Assembly: GCF_000226295.1 (NCBI RefSeq)
Contig: NC_016025.1
Location: forward strand, 868,001 to 932,000
DNA from: Chloracidobacterium thermophilum B
GTDB taxonomy: Bacteria; Acidobacteriota; Blastocatellia; Chloracidobacteriales; Chloracidobacteriaceae
Direction of reading: 5' to 3'
DNA length: 64,000 bases
Part shown: in pieces, positions 13,526 to 22,101 of the stretch
Layout: every line of letters begins with the position of its first letter
Numbering within the stretch: position 1 is the first letter of the stretch
Program-made: the position numbers and the translations under genes
The notes under the pieces: generated by a model
What the model was told of the DNA's origin: nothing
Databases searched by the model: none
Seen by the model: only the letters and a program-made list of their open reading frames with translations

Positions 13526-16500
13526 TCACTGCGCCGTGGCCCGGGGTGCGATGCGCGGCAGGTTCAACGCCTGAAACTTCGCGTTGAACTCCGCCAGATC
13601 GCGCGACATGACCTCGCGCAGCTTTTGCAGTTCGGCGTCTGTCTTTGCGCTCAAATCGGCAAAGACCTCCCGCGCCTGCGCGGTCGGAGCCGCGTCCGCG
13701 CTGTCCACGACACCGATCAACGCCGCCAGCTTGTTGTTGAGCCGGATGGGATAGTTGAGCGGATCCTGGCTGCTCTGAATCTTCGTCTGTACCAGCGTTT
13801 CCTCAACGGCGGTGAGCTTTTCCTTGAGGGCCTTTGCCAGTTCGAGCAGTGGCTTGGCTTCTTCCCGTCCGCGCAACTGGCTTTCGACCTCTTCCACCTG
13901 CCGCCGGGTATCCCGGATGTTCAGAATGGCCTGATGCGTTTCTGAAACCTTGTCCCGGATGGCCACCAGCAGGTCAAACTGCGCCTGGAGGTCTTCCGGC
14001 GGCACGGCCACACGCGGGTCGGCGACGAGATCAAAGGTCTGGGTCTGTCGTACGTCATCGGCCCGAAGTGTGACGCGATAGGTTCCCGGCAGCACCCGTG
14101 GGCCGCGCAAGTCAGCCGCCCACAGCACCATGCCCGGTACGCGCGTCGGCCCCGGCAAACGCAAGTCCCACACGAAGCGGTTGAGGCCTGGTTCATACGT
14201 GAAGGTGTCGGTCGGCCCTTCGTCGCGCCCCGGCCCGGCCGGAGTCGTTTCGGCGGTTGCCTTGGCGCGTCCGGTGAACGTGCGCAAGGGCTTGCCGGCG
14301 GCGTCTTCAAAGGTGAGCGTCACCTGTTTGAAGGGCTTGTCGGGCAGCTCGAAAAAGACCACGGCCCCCACCGGCGGGTTGGCCCCGACGGTCGCCGTGG
14401 GCGGCGGCGCAAAACCGCCAAAACCACGCAACCGGTGGGTTTTTTCCGGCGCGTACAGCCTGACGCCCGCGGCCGTTGGCTGGGATGCTGGCTGGGCGGC
14501 GTACTGCTGCAATACGGTCAGGTCGTCGAGCGCCCAGAAGGAACGTCCCTGGGTGGCCACCACAAGCACGTTGTCGCGCGGCTGAATGGCCAGATCGGTA
14601 ATCGGCACGGCCGGCAGGTTGAGTTGCAGTGACCGCCAGTTCGCACCGTCGTCAAAGGAAACGTACATGCCGGTTTCCGTCCCGGCGTAGAGCAGTCCCC
14701 GCCGCCGGGGGTCTTCCCGGATGACGCGGGTGAAGGCATCGGCCGGAATGCCGTTGACGATTTTCGTCCAGGTTTTGCCGTAGTCGGTCGTCTTGTAAAG
14801 GTAGGGCGCAAAGTCGTTGTGCTTGTACATCGTCGCCGCCAGGTACGCCGCGCCCGGCTCGTGCGGTGAGGCTTCGATGGCGTTGATCTGAATCCAGTCG
14901 GGCAGTCCCTTGGGCGTGACATTTTCCCAGGTTGTTCCGCCATCACGGGTCAGGTGCACCAGACCGTCATCCGTTCCCGCCCAGATGAGGCCGGCCGCTT
15001 TCGGGGATTCAGCCAGGGCAAAAATCGTGCAGTAATACTCGACGCTGGTGTTGTCCCTGGTGATGGGGCCGCCCGACGGCCCCAGCTTCGTCGGATCGTT
15101 GCGCGTCAGGTCGGGTGAGATGGGCTTCCAGCTTGCACCTTCGTCATCACTGCGGAACAACCGGTTGCCAGCGGCATACAGCGGATGCGGTGGATGCTGG
15201 GAAAAGATGACGGGAAAGTTCCACTGAAAGCGGTACTTCATACTTTCCGCGCCGGCACCCATCGGGTTCTCAGGATACACGGTGATGTCGCGCACCTGTC
15301 CGGTACGCCGGTCGTAACGGGTCAGCAGGCCGCCGTAGCTGCCGGCAACAATGATGTCCGGGTTGGCCGGGTGTGGCGCAATCCAGCCGGACTCGCCGCC
15401 GCCGACATCTTCCCAGTCGCGCAGACCGATGCCAAAGCCACGGGTCGCACGGCTGGCAATGCCGACTGTGGTGTTGTCCTGCTGTGCGCCGTAGATGAAA
15501 AATGGAAACCGGCTGTCGAGGGCGACCCGGTAGAACTGGGCCGTGGGCTGATCGGTTTCCGTCCAACTGCGGCCGCCATCGGTGGAGACGGCCGCGCCGC
15601 CGTCATTGCCCAGAATCATGCGGTTTGGCTCATCGGGCGCAATCCACAGGTCGTGATGATCCGCGTGGGTCGTGGGCATGGGGGAAAACGTCCGCCCGCC
15701 GTCGCTCGAACGATGCCACTGCACGTTGAGCACATAGACGACGTTGGCATCCTTTGGATCGGCCTGAAGGCGGGAAAAATACCAGGCGCGCTGGCGCAGG
15801 TTGCGGTCGCCCGTGGTGCGCGTCCAGGTGGCGCCGCCGTCGTCGCTGCGAAAGATACCGCCTTCTTCAGCTTCAACGCTGGCCCACAGCCGGTCGGGGT
15901 TGGCCGGCGAAACGGTGACACAGATTTTTCCCAGCACTCCCGTGGGCAGCCCCGGCTTGCGGGTCAGTTCCTGCCAGGTCTCGCCGCCGTCGGTGCTTTT
16001 CCACAGGCCGCTTCCAGGACCGCCGCTGCTGAAAAAGTACGGCCCGCGCTGTGCCTCCCACATCCCGGCGTAGAGAATGCGCGGGTTCGTCGGGTCCATG
16101 GCCAGATCGGCGCAACCGGCGCGGTCGCTGACAAAGAGCACGCGCTGCCAGGTTTTGCCGCCGTCGGTCGAACGATAGACGCCACGTTCAGGATTCGGCC
16201 CGAAACAGTGTCCCATGGCAGCCGCATAGACGACCTCCGGGTTGGTCGGATGGATGCGAATCCGGGCAATGTGGCGCGTGTTTTCCAGCCCCACGCGCCG
16301 CCACGTCCGGCCGGCGTCCGTGGATTTGTAAACGCCGTCGCCGTGCGAGACATTGCCGCGCCAGGTGTGTTCGCCCATGCCGACGTAGATGACATTCGGA
16401 TCACTGGGGGCAACGGCAATGGCTCCGACAGAGCCGGTACGGAACGAGCCATCTCCGAGCGGCTGCCAGTTGACGCCACCATCGGTTGTTTTCCACACAC

Positions 16501-16768
16501 CGCCGCCGGTAGCGCCAAAGTAGTACAGGTTGGGCTGTCCGGGGACGCCGGTCACAGCATCCACCCGTCCCCCGCGAAAGGGGCCGATCAGGCGGTACTT
16601 GAGTTGGGTATAAGCCTCGGCTTTGGCTTCCGGTTTGTCACCGGCGGACGGTTTGGCCGCCGTCTGCTGCGCCCGCACCAGTGGCGTTGCGGTCAACAGA
16701 GCGGCAATCCACAGGGCGAGCCACCACCGGACGCGCGCCGGTGAACTGGCATGAGAGCTTGATTTCAT
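13526..16768 (-). CDS. Exported BNR/sortilin-type beta-propeller protein
   Basis: 1,080 residues. The signal peptide (WWLALWIAALLTATPLVRAQ) is followed by many repeats of the type SxDGGxTW (TTDGGVNWQ, STDAGRTWR, STDGGKTWQ, SDDGGATWT, TRDGGTTWEN, TTDYGKTWT), which form one or two large propellers covering about residues 50-720. The C-terminal 300 residues include an immunoglobulin-like strand region (PGTYRVTLRADD) and a helical tail. The family is annotated as WD40/YVTN/BNR-like or VPS10-like glycosyl hydrolase, but no catalytic residues are evident; binding is more certain than hydrolysis. Such proteins are abundant in Acidobacteriota. The BluB gene lies 55 bp upstream on the same strand. Confidence 0.9.
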   Translation of the reverse strand: MKSSSHASSPARVRWWLALWIAALLTATPLVRAQQTAAKPSAGDKPEAKAEAYTQLKYRLIGPFRGGRVDAVTGVPGQPNLYYFGATGGGVWKTTDGGVNWQPLGDGSFRTGSVGAIAVAPSDPNVIYVGMGEHTWRGNVSHGDGVYKSTDAGRTWRRVGLENTRHIARIRIHPTNPEVVYAAAMGHCFGPNPERGVYRSTDGGKTWQRVLFVSDRAGCADLAMDPTNPRILYAGMWEAQRGPYFFSSGGPGSGLWKSTDGGETWQELTRKPGLPTGVLGKICVTVSPANPDRLWASVEAEEGGIFRSDDGGATWTRTTGDRNLRQRAWYFSRLQADPKDANVVYVLNVQWHRSSDGGRTFSPMPTTHADHHDLWIAPDEPNRMILGNDGGAAVSTDGGRSWTETDQPTAQFYRVALDSRFPFFIYGAQQDNTTVGIASRATRGFGIGLRDWEDVGGGESGWIAPHPANPDIIVAGSYGGLLTRYDRRTGQVRDITVYPENPMGAGAESMKYRFQWNFPVIFSQHPPHPLYAAGNRLFRSDDEGASWKPISPDLTRNDPTKLGPSGGPITRDNTSVEYYCTIFALAESPKAAGLIWAGTDDGLVHLTRDGGTTWENVTPKGLPDWIQINAIEASPHEPGAAYLAATMYKHNDFAPYLYKTTDYGKTWTKIVNGIPADAFTRVIREDPRRRGLLYAGTETGMYVSFDDGANWRSLQLNLPAVPITDLAIQPRDNVLVVATQGRSFWALDDLTVLQQYAAQPASQPTAAGVRLYAPEKTHRLRGFGGFAPPPTATVGANPPVGAVVFFELPDKPFKQVTLTFEDAAGKPLRTFTGRAKATAETTPAGPGRDEGPTDTFTYEPGLNRFVWDLRLPGPTRVPGMVLWAADLRGPRVLPGTYRVTLRADDVRQTQTFDLVADPRVAVPPEDLQAQFDLLVAIRDKVSETHQAILNIRDTRRQVEEVESQLRGREEAKPLLELAKALKEKLTAVEETLVQTKIQSSQDPLNYPIRLNNKLAALIGVVDSADAAPTAQAREVFADLSAKTDAELQKLREVMSRDLAEFNAKFQALNLPRIAPRATAQ

Positions 16769-16823
16769 GGTCAGTCGTGTTCTGTACAGAAGTGTCAGAG
16801 GTTGTCGTGGGGGGAGTCAGGGT

Positions 16824-17486
16824 TCACGGGTGGCGAACGCCGTAGCGGTCGAAATACACCATTTCGGTCAGGTCGCGCGCATGTTCCCAGCCTTTGGTTT
16901 CAAGTTCGGGTTGGGCGGGAAAGTCGCTGACATACCCGACGCACAGGTAGGCCACCAGCGTCAGGTGCGCCGGAATGTCGAGCCGGGTTTTGACCGTTTC
17001 CGGCTCAAGGATGCTGACCCAGCCGACGCCGATGTTTTCGGCGCGCGCCGCCAGCCAGACATTCTGTACGGCGCAGACCGTCGAGAAGACGGCCGTTTCC
17101 GGCATGGTCTGGCGTCCCAGACCGCGCCCGCGCCGGGTTGTTGTGTCGCAGGTGAAGCACAGGTTGAGCGGTGTTTCGATAATGGCGGCCAGCTTGAGGG
17201 CATCGTAGGCGCGGCGGTCGGCGTCCGTATAAACTTCAGCCGCAGCCCGGTTGACGCTTTCAAAGTGCGCGTGAATCTGCCGCCGCACCTCCGTATCCCG
17301 GATGACGATGATCTCCGTCGGCTGCATGAAGCCCACGGATGGCGCCGCAGCGGCCGCGCCGAGCAGCCGCCACAGGATGGCATCGGGGATGGGTTGTGGC
17401 AGAAAGGTGGAGCGAATGTCCCGCCGGGTGTGGATGGCCCGATAGACGGCCGCCCGTTCGGCTTCTGAAAACATCCAGTCGTTCAT
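16824..17486 (-). CDS. bluB: 5,6-dimethylbenzimidazole synthase
   Basis: 220 residues of the flavin destructase subgroup of the nitroreductase fold. It breaks down reduced FMN with oxygen to 5,6-dimethylbenzimidazole, the lower ligand of cobalamin. Supporting segments are AIHTRRDIRSTF (FMN phosphate binding), APSVGFMQPTEIIVI (family hallmark), GRGLGRQTMPET and NIGVGWVSILEP. The length fits BluB (about 200-220). Its ATG overlaps the stop of the SDR gene by one base (TGATG), so translation is coupled. No other cobalamin genes are in the window. Confidence 0.93.
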   Translation of the reverse strand: MNDWMFSEAERAAVYRAIHTRRDIRSTFLPQPIPDAILWRLLGAAAAAPSVGFMQPTEIIVIRDTEVRRQIHAHFESVNRAAAEVYTDADRRAYDALKLAAIIETPLNLCFTCDTTTRRGRGLGRQTMPETAVFSTVCAVQNVWLAARAENIGVGWVSILEPETVKTRLDIPAHLTLVAYLCVGYVSDFPAQPELETKGWEHARDLTEMVYFDRYGVRHP

Positions 17487-18307
17487 CAGCCGCCTTCACG
17501 AAACTCCGGGTAGAGCGTCATGCCGCCATCAACATAGAGCGTCGCACCGGTGATGTAGTCCGAAGCATCCGACGCCAGCCAGACGACTGCGCGCCCGATG
17601 TCTTCCGGCTCGCCCACCCGTTCGTAAGGGATGAGTTTGAGCAGCGCTGCCTCGGCTTCGGGCGTCTCCCATGCGGCGCGGTTGATGGGCGTCCGAATGG
17701 CGCCGGGCGAGACGGCATTGACGCGAATCTTTTTCTCGGCCACTTCCTGCGCCAGCGATTTTACGAGCAGCGACAGACCGCCTTTCGAGGCAGCGTAGTT
17801 GACATGCCCGGCCCAGGGAATGACATCGTGAACGCTGGATATGCAGATGATTTTGCCCAGAGCGGACGACACCTCCGGGCGCGCTTCCTGGGCGAGAAAC
17901 TGCCGGACGGCTGCGCGGGTGCACAGGAACTGCCCTGTCAGGTTGACAGCCATGACGCGCTCCCAGGCTTCAAGCGTCATCTCCACAAAAGGCGCATCGC
18001 GTTGCAGGCCGGCGTTGCCAACGAGGATGTCAAGTCGTCCAAAGGCGTCGAGCACGGCGGAAAACATGGTGGTCACTTCGGCTTCGACGCTGACATCAGC
18101 CCGGACGATGATGGCCCGACCGCCAGCCGCCGTAATGGCGTCGGCCACCGACTGCGCGCCGGCCGGGTTTCCGGCGTAGTTGACGGCCACGGCCGCGCCG
18201 GCCCGGGCCAGTTCACGCGCCACGGCCGCGCCAATACCGGAACTGGCGCCAGTCACAAGCGCCACTTGTCCCTGCAACACTTCACCGATGTCCACCTTGG
18301 GGGGCAT
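17486..18307 (-). CDS. Short-chain dehydrogenase/reductase (glucose 1-dehydrogenase-like)
   Basis: 273 residues from ATG 18307, set by a strong AAGGAG 7 nt upstream; the longer frame to 18541 runs through the Hpt gene and is rejected. Classical SDR features: TGASSGIG cofactor loop, NAG (VGNAGLQ), catalytic Ser in ICISSVHD, and YAASK catalytic Tyr/Lys. A VNYAG segment follows the second strand, which fits NADP(H) preference in glucose 1-dehydrogenase-like enzymes. The C-terminus DGGMTLYPEF matches that subgroup. The true substrate is unknown; the position between Hpt and BluB gives no clear pathway. Confidence 0.88.
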   Translation of the reverse strand: MPPKVDIGEVLQGQVALVTGASSGIGAAVARELARAGAAVAVNYAGNPAGAQSVADAITAAGGRAIIVRADVSVEAEVTTMFSAVLDAFGRLDILVGNAGLQRDAPFVEMTLEAWERVMAVNLTGQFLCTRAAVRQFLAQEARPEVSSALGKIICISSVHDVIPWAGHVNYAASKGGLSLLVKSLAQEVAEKKIRVNAVSPGAIRTPINRAAWETPEAEAALLKLIPYERVGEPEDIGRAVVWLASDASDYITGATLYVDGGMTLYPEFREGG

Positions 18308-18335
18308 GTGATTCTCCTTGTGGGTGGGGAGGGGT

Positions 18336-18680
18336 TCAGTTTTGCATTTCGGCCTGAAGCGCCAGGCGAACCTGCTGAAGCTCGGTTTCGATGGCGGCCA
18401 CCGAGCCAGCCACATCCGGGACGTGCTCTGCACGGGCGGACGTTTCCAAGGCTTCGCACATGGCCATGAGATTCTGCGCTCCAATTGTGCTGGCGGCACC
18501 GCGTAACTTGTGCGCCGCCCGCTCCAGAGCGCGGATGTCATTGGCGGCTTGGGCAGCGTAGAGCTGCTCGAAGGTCACTTTGGCGTTGTCGAGAAACGTG
18601 TTCACCATCTCAGCGAAAAAGCCGTCGCCGTCATCGAGGGCCTTGAGCGCCGCGATGGTTTCCGGGTTGAGCGAACTCAT
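18336..18680 (-). CDS. Stand-alone Hpt phosphotransfer protein
   Basis: 114 residues making up a single histidine phosphotransfer domain: a four-helix bundle with the phosphorylatable His in RAAHKLRGAASTIGA. It would shuttle phosphate between a hybrid histidine kinase and a response regulator; the hybrid kinase at 23142 already has its own Hpt, so the partner is open. Its ATG overlaps the Anbu stop codon by 4 bp (ATGA), placing it in the alpha-E/Anbu transcript. Confidence 0.88.
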   Translation of the reverse strand: MSSLNPETIAALKALDDGDGFFAEMVNTFLDNAKVTFEQLYAAQAANDIRALERAAHKLRGAASTIGAQNLMAMCEALETSARAEHVPDVAGSVAAIETELQQVRLALQAEMQN

Positions 18681-19405
18681 AAGCCAGACTCCAGGTTGAG
18701 GAAGCTCAGCCAGTTTCCAGGAGCGTCAGCGACGAGACGGCGAAGGTTGGTGCGCCACCAGACAGCATAGCTTGCCATGTCCGGCTCAGTGAAGCGATGC
18801 TCAATGAAATCAGAAGCTCCGGCGCGCAGGACAGCCACATCCAGCGGATAGCTCACATCACTGGCGCTCGTCAACGTACAGTCGAACGCCAGCAGCGCCG
18901 CCTTGAGGGCCGCTTCAAGAGAACAGCCGTAATCCAGCATCCGGTCGAGAATGGGCTTGCCGTAGAAGGCATTGCCGATAATGGCGTAGGGCGATGACTC
19001 GCCGATTTCGACCCAGTTGGCCTGGGGATAGACCAGAAACAGCCGGTGTTCGCCGTCGTCGGGCAGCCGTCCGCCAATAATCGAAAAGAGGTCAAAGCGC
19101 AGGCCGTCGCGCTCCAGCATAGCATGGTCTTCGCGCACGACCCGCCGTACCTGCTCGCCATAGGCATTGACGAGTTCATACAGCCGGCGGTGGATGACGG
19201 TTTCGCCCCGGAGCCACTCGTCAAAATACGTCACCACCTTGTCGCGTGCGGAACGCAGGCCCGAAGTCATGACGAAGACCGGCGCGGCAGCCGCACGGTG
19301 GATGGTCAGCTTGCGCGAGGTACGGCACTCGGTCCCGGAGGTAATGCGCGTGTCGGCGACGGCAACCAACCCTTCCACCGTCTTGATACCGAGGCAAAAG
19401 GTCAT
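18677..19405 (-). CDS. Anbu-type proteasome-like peptidase
   Basis: 242 residues from ATG 19405; an in-frame GTG at 19411 would add two residues but hide the likely catalytic Thr2 (MTFCLGIKTVEGLVAVADTR). The N-terminal strand and the ADTRITSG segment match the bacterial Ntn-hydrolase family called Anbu (proteasome-type protease, COG3484), with PVFVMTSGLRSARDKV and YPQANWVEIG also typical. AAGGA lies about 9 nt before the start. It follows the alpha-E gene by 12 bp and precedes Hpt. In other bacteria Anbu is encoded with alpha-E, circularly permuted ATP-grasp and transglutaminase-like proteins; the ATP-grasp gene is here 11 kb away. Confidence 0.9.
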   Translation of the reverse strand: MTFCLGIKTVEGLVAVADTRITSGTECRTSRKLTIHRAAAAPVFVMTSGLRSARDKVVTYFDEWLRGETVIHRRLYELVNAYGEQVRRVVREDHAMLERDGLRFDLFSIIGGRLPDDGEHRLFLVYPQANWVEIGESSPYAIIGNAFYGKPILDRMLDYGCSLEAALKAALLAFDCTLTSASDVSYPLDVAVLRAGASDFIEHRFTEPDMASYAVWWRTNLRRLVADAPGNWLSFLNLESGL

Positions 19406-19417
19406 AGGCACAATCCT

Positions 19418-20365
19418 TCAGTTGGGAAAAAATGTCGCGGCAATGGCGTCGCCAGCGGCATAGAGGTCACGCCGGAAGCGGTTCAGAAACGGACGGGCGT
19501 CGCGGGGTGACTCGGGCGGAAGAATATCCTCGACGCCGGCGTAGTCGAGCTGCGCCGCCAGCCGTCCCAACCGCTGTTCGGGCAGGTTGGTGTAAGTGCC
19601 GGGCAGGGTACCGGAAATGGCATGGACGGATTCCACGCAGCGCAGCAGGCAGTAGTGCGCCGCCCGTGGAAACTCCCGACTCAGCAACAGGAATTCAAAA
19701 ACCCGGCGTGGTTCGATGCGGCCGAAGCGTTTGCGATACATCTCAAGGGCGCTGGCAGCGCGCAGCAGGCCCGACCAGTGCAGATCGTCTATGAGGGAGC
19801 TGCCGGCAAGGGTCGTGGCATTGAAGCGTTCAACGCCCAGAATGCAGGCCGTTTTGTCGGCGCGTTCGAGCAGGCGTCCGATCCGGTTGAAGTGCCAGGC
19901 TTCGCCGTGGGACATCGTTGAATCCGTCACGCCAACAAACAGGTGGCTGGACATTTTCACCTGGGTGAAAAAGGCATGCGGCATAGCGCCGAACCGCCCC
20001 TGGGTGGCGGCGCTTTTGACATCGAGGTAGAAGCGGTTGGCCTGCTCCCACATTTCCGAGGAAATGGTGTCGCGTACACAGCGGGCATTTTCCCGGGCCC
20101 GTGCCAGCGTGGTCAGGATGGAGTTGGGGTTTTGTTCATCGAAGGTCAGGTAGCGCAGTACGGCCGCCGGGGTGGGCGTGCCGTAGCGGGCGGCGAAGTC
20201 AACGGGGTCGCCCACACTGGCGACGAGTTCGACCCAGGCGGCCGTGTCATCGGCCGGCAGGTCGAGCGTCAGCGTCATGGTGGCATCCACGAAGCGGGCA
20301 ATGTTTTCCGCCCGTTCGATGTAGCGGCTCATCCAGAAGATCGAATCGGCAACCCGGCTCAGCAT
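19418..20365 (-). CDS. Alpha-E domain protein (DUF403, COG2307)
   Basis: 315 residues, all helical, beginning with the family signature MLSRVADSIFWMSRYIERAE and containing ENARCVRDTISSEMWEQ, HGEAWHFNRIGRLLERADKT and HWSGLLRAASALE. The biochemical function is not established; comparative genomics by Iyer and colleagues placed the family with ATP-grasp ligases, Anbu and transglutaminase-like proteins in a predicted peptide synthesis or modification system. It is the first gene of the alpha-E/Anbu/Hpt/SDR/BluB run, and the divergent region to the restriction-modification pair should hold its promoter. Confidence 0.92.
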   Translation of the reverse strand: MLSRVADSIFWMSRYIERAENIARFVDATMTLTLDLPADDTAAWVELVASVGDPVDFAARYGTPTPAAVLRYLTFDEQNPNSILTTLARARENARCVRDTISSEMWEQANRFYLDVKSAATQGRFGAMPHAFFTQVKMSSHLFVGVTDSTMSHGEAWHFNRIGRLLERADKTACILGVERFNATTLAGSSLIDDLHWSGLLRAASALEMYRKRFGRIEPRRVFEFLLLSREFPRAAHYCLLRCVESVHAISGTLPGTYTNLPEQRLGRLAAQLDYAGVEDILPPESPRDARPFLNRFRRDLYAAGDAIAATFFPN

Positions 20366-20452
20366 GGACGTGGCAAAATACGGCGGACAGGCTCAACACC
20401 ACCGCCAGAAATCCACCTGAGAGATACAATAAACGGCATGGAATATCATCCG

Positions 20453-20473
20453 TGGCAGGGGGATGACCTGCCA
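20453..20473. promoter_or_regulatory. Short inverted repeat upstream of the methyltransferase gene
   Basis: TGGCAGG (20453-20459) and CCTGCCA (20467-20473) form a 7-bp dyad 21 nt before the methyltransferase start, inside the divergent promoter region. It could be an operator or an mRNA hairpin; no controller (C) protein gene is visible. Confidence 0.35.
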
Positions 20474-20493
20474 TAGTTCACTGGTCGGGCAGG

Positions 20494-22101
20494 ATGGTTG
20501 TCAAAAGCCAAATCTACAGGCATGAAGCTGTGATGCAAAGGGCCAGCGCGACACTTTGGAAACCAGACGAACAGCAGGTGGACGAGCCTCTCCTGGAGAC
20601 GGTGGAGAACATGCGGCGCCATCTTTCGGAGCACCTGGGTCGGCAGCGCCGCGCCCTCTGGGGACAATTCTTCACACCGGCCGCCATCGCTCTGTTCATG
20701 GCAGAAAGCTTCGAGGCGCGCCAGCCGGCACTGCGGGTACTGGATGCCGGTGCCGGGGTCGGTTCCCTTTCGGCAGCCTTCGTGACCGCGATGGCTCGCC
20801 GGGAGCACCGTCCGCAGGCCATCTCCATTACAGCCTTTGAGATCGATCCCAGGCTGATTCCCTATCTCCAAACGACGCTTGATCTTTGTCGGGCAGCCAG
20901 CCGCGCGGCGGGCATTCAGTTCGACGCCCGAATTGTTGAGGGAAATTTCCTCGAAGCCGGGCCGCGAACATTGACTGGCGATCTCTTCACGCCGGGTTTG
21001 GGTGAAGGCTTTGACTGCGCGATTCTCAATCCGCCCTACCGGAAGATTCGTTCGGACTCGCGCGACCGCCAGCTTCTGCGCGCAATGGGCGTGGAAACAA
21101 GCAATCTGTACGCCGGTTTCCTGGCCGTCGCCACGACCCTGCTTGCGCCCGGGGGCGAAATCGTGGCCATTACGCCCAGAAGTTTCTGCAATGGCCCTTA
21201 CTTTGAACCTTTCCGCCGTTTTTTCCTGAAGGCGATGCGCTTCCGCCGCATTCATGTGTTTGACCGGCGTGATTGCGCCTTTGCCGACGATGCAGTTTTA
21301 CAGGAAAACATCATTTTCCGGGCTGTGAAGGCCGCCGACGGAACGGATGACGTGGTGGTATCCGGCAGTCCCGACCTGAAGGGGGCCAACCGGCACATTC
21401 AAACTGTAAAACACGCTGATCTCGTCCGGCCGGGTGATCCGCATCTCTTCATCCACGTTGTCCCGGACACGGACGGGCAAGGCGTCCGCCGCCGGATGCT
21501 GGAACTTGAATGCACCCTGGAAGAGCTGGGCCTGGCGGTATCCACCGGGAGGGTAGTGGACTTCAGAGCCAAGCACCTGCTTTGTCTCCAGCCGGAGCCG
21601 AATACTGTGCCGCTCATCTATCCCTGTCACCTGCAACGTGGTTTTGTCGAATGGCCTGGCTGCCGGGCGCGCAAGCCGAACGCCCTTGTGCTTGGCCCGG
21701 GAGCGCAGAAGCTGCTTGTCCCGAAAGGCTGCTACGTGCTCGTCAAAAGATTTTCAGCCAAGGAAGAACGGCGTCGGGTTGTGGCCGGCATCTATGACCC
21801 TCTCCGTCTTCCTCCAGCAGAACAGGTCGCCTTCGAGAACCATCTGAACTTCTACCACGTACGAGGCGCTGGTTTGCCGGTGAACTTGGCCAAGGGGCTT
21901 GCCGCGTTTCTCAATTCGACCCTCGTGGATACTTACTTTCGCCAGTTCAGCGGTCATACCCAGGTCAACGCCACTGACCTCCGCTCACTGCGCTATCCGG
22001 CAAGAGACAAATTGGTGCGGATTGGCCAGCACATCGGCACAACCTTTCCTGACCAGGCGGAGGTTGACCGCCTGGTGAGGGAGGTGGTGAGTCATGGGTG
22101 A
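20494..22101 (+). CDS. Adenine-N6 DNA methyltransferase of a PstI/BsuBI-type system
   Basis: 535 residues. Class I methyltransferase motifs: QFFTPAAIALFM before the fold, VLDAGAGVGSLSAAF (SAM binding, motif I), and CAILNPPYRKI (motif IV NPPY, adenine-N6). The large C-terminal half holds the target recognition region and VDTYFRQFSGHTQVNATDLR. The order of motifs and the partner nuclease point to methylation of CTGCAG to protect the host. It overlaps the endonuclease gene by 8 bp. A second possible start is ATG 20533. Methyltransferase-first order allows protection before cutting. Confidence 0.92.
   Translation: MVVKSQIYRHEAVMQRASATLWKPDEQQVDEPLLETVENMRRHLSEHLGRQRRALWGQFFTPAAIALFMAESFEARQPALRVLDAGAGVGSLSAAFVTAMARREHRPQAISITAFEIDPRLIPYLQTTLDLCRAASRAAGIQFDARIVEGNFLEAGPRTLTGDLFTPGLGEGFDCAILNPPYRKIRSDSRDRQLLRAMGVETSNLYAGFLAVATTLLAPGGEIVAITPRSFCNGPYFEPFRRFFLKAMRFRRIHVFDRRDCAFADDAVLQENIIFRAVKAADGTDDVVVSGSPDLKGANRHIQTVKHADLVRPGDPHLFIHVVPDTDGQGVRRRMLELECTLEELGLAVSTGRVVDFRAKHLLCLQPEPNTVPLIYPCHLQRGFVEWPGCRARKPNALVLGPGAQKLLVPKGCYVLVKRFSAKEERRRVVAGIYDPLRLPPAEQVAFENHLNFYHVRGAGLPVNLAKGLAAFLNSTLVDTYFRQFSGHTQVNATDLRSLRYPARDKLVRIGQHIGTTFPDQAEVDRLVREVVSHG

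Noticed and set aside
15185-16744. Long open frame on the plus strand opposite the BNR protein
   Set aside because: Shadow frame; the minus strand carries clear BNR repeats.
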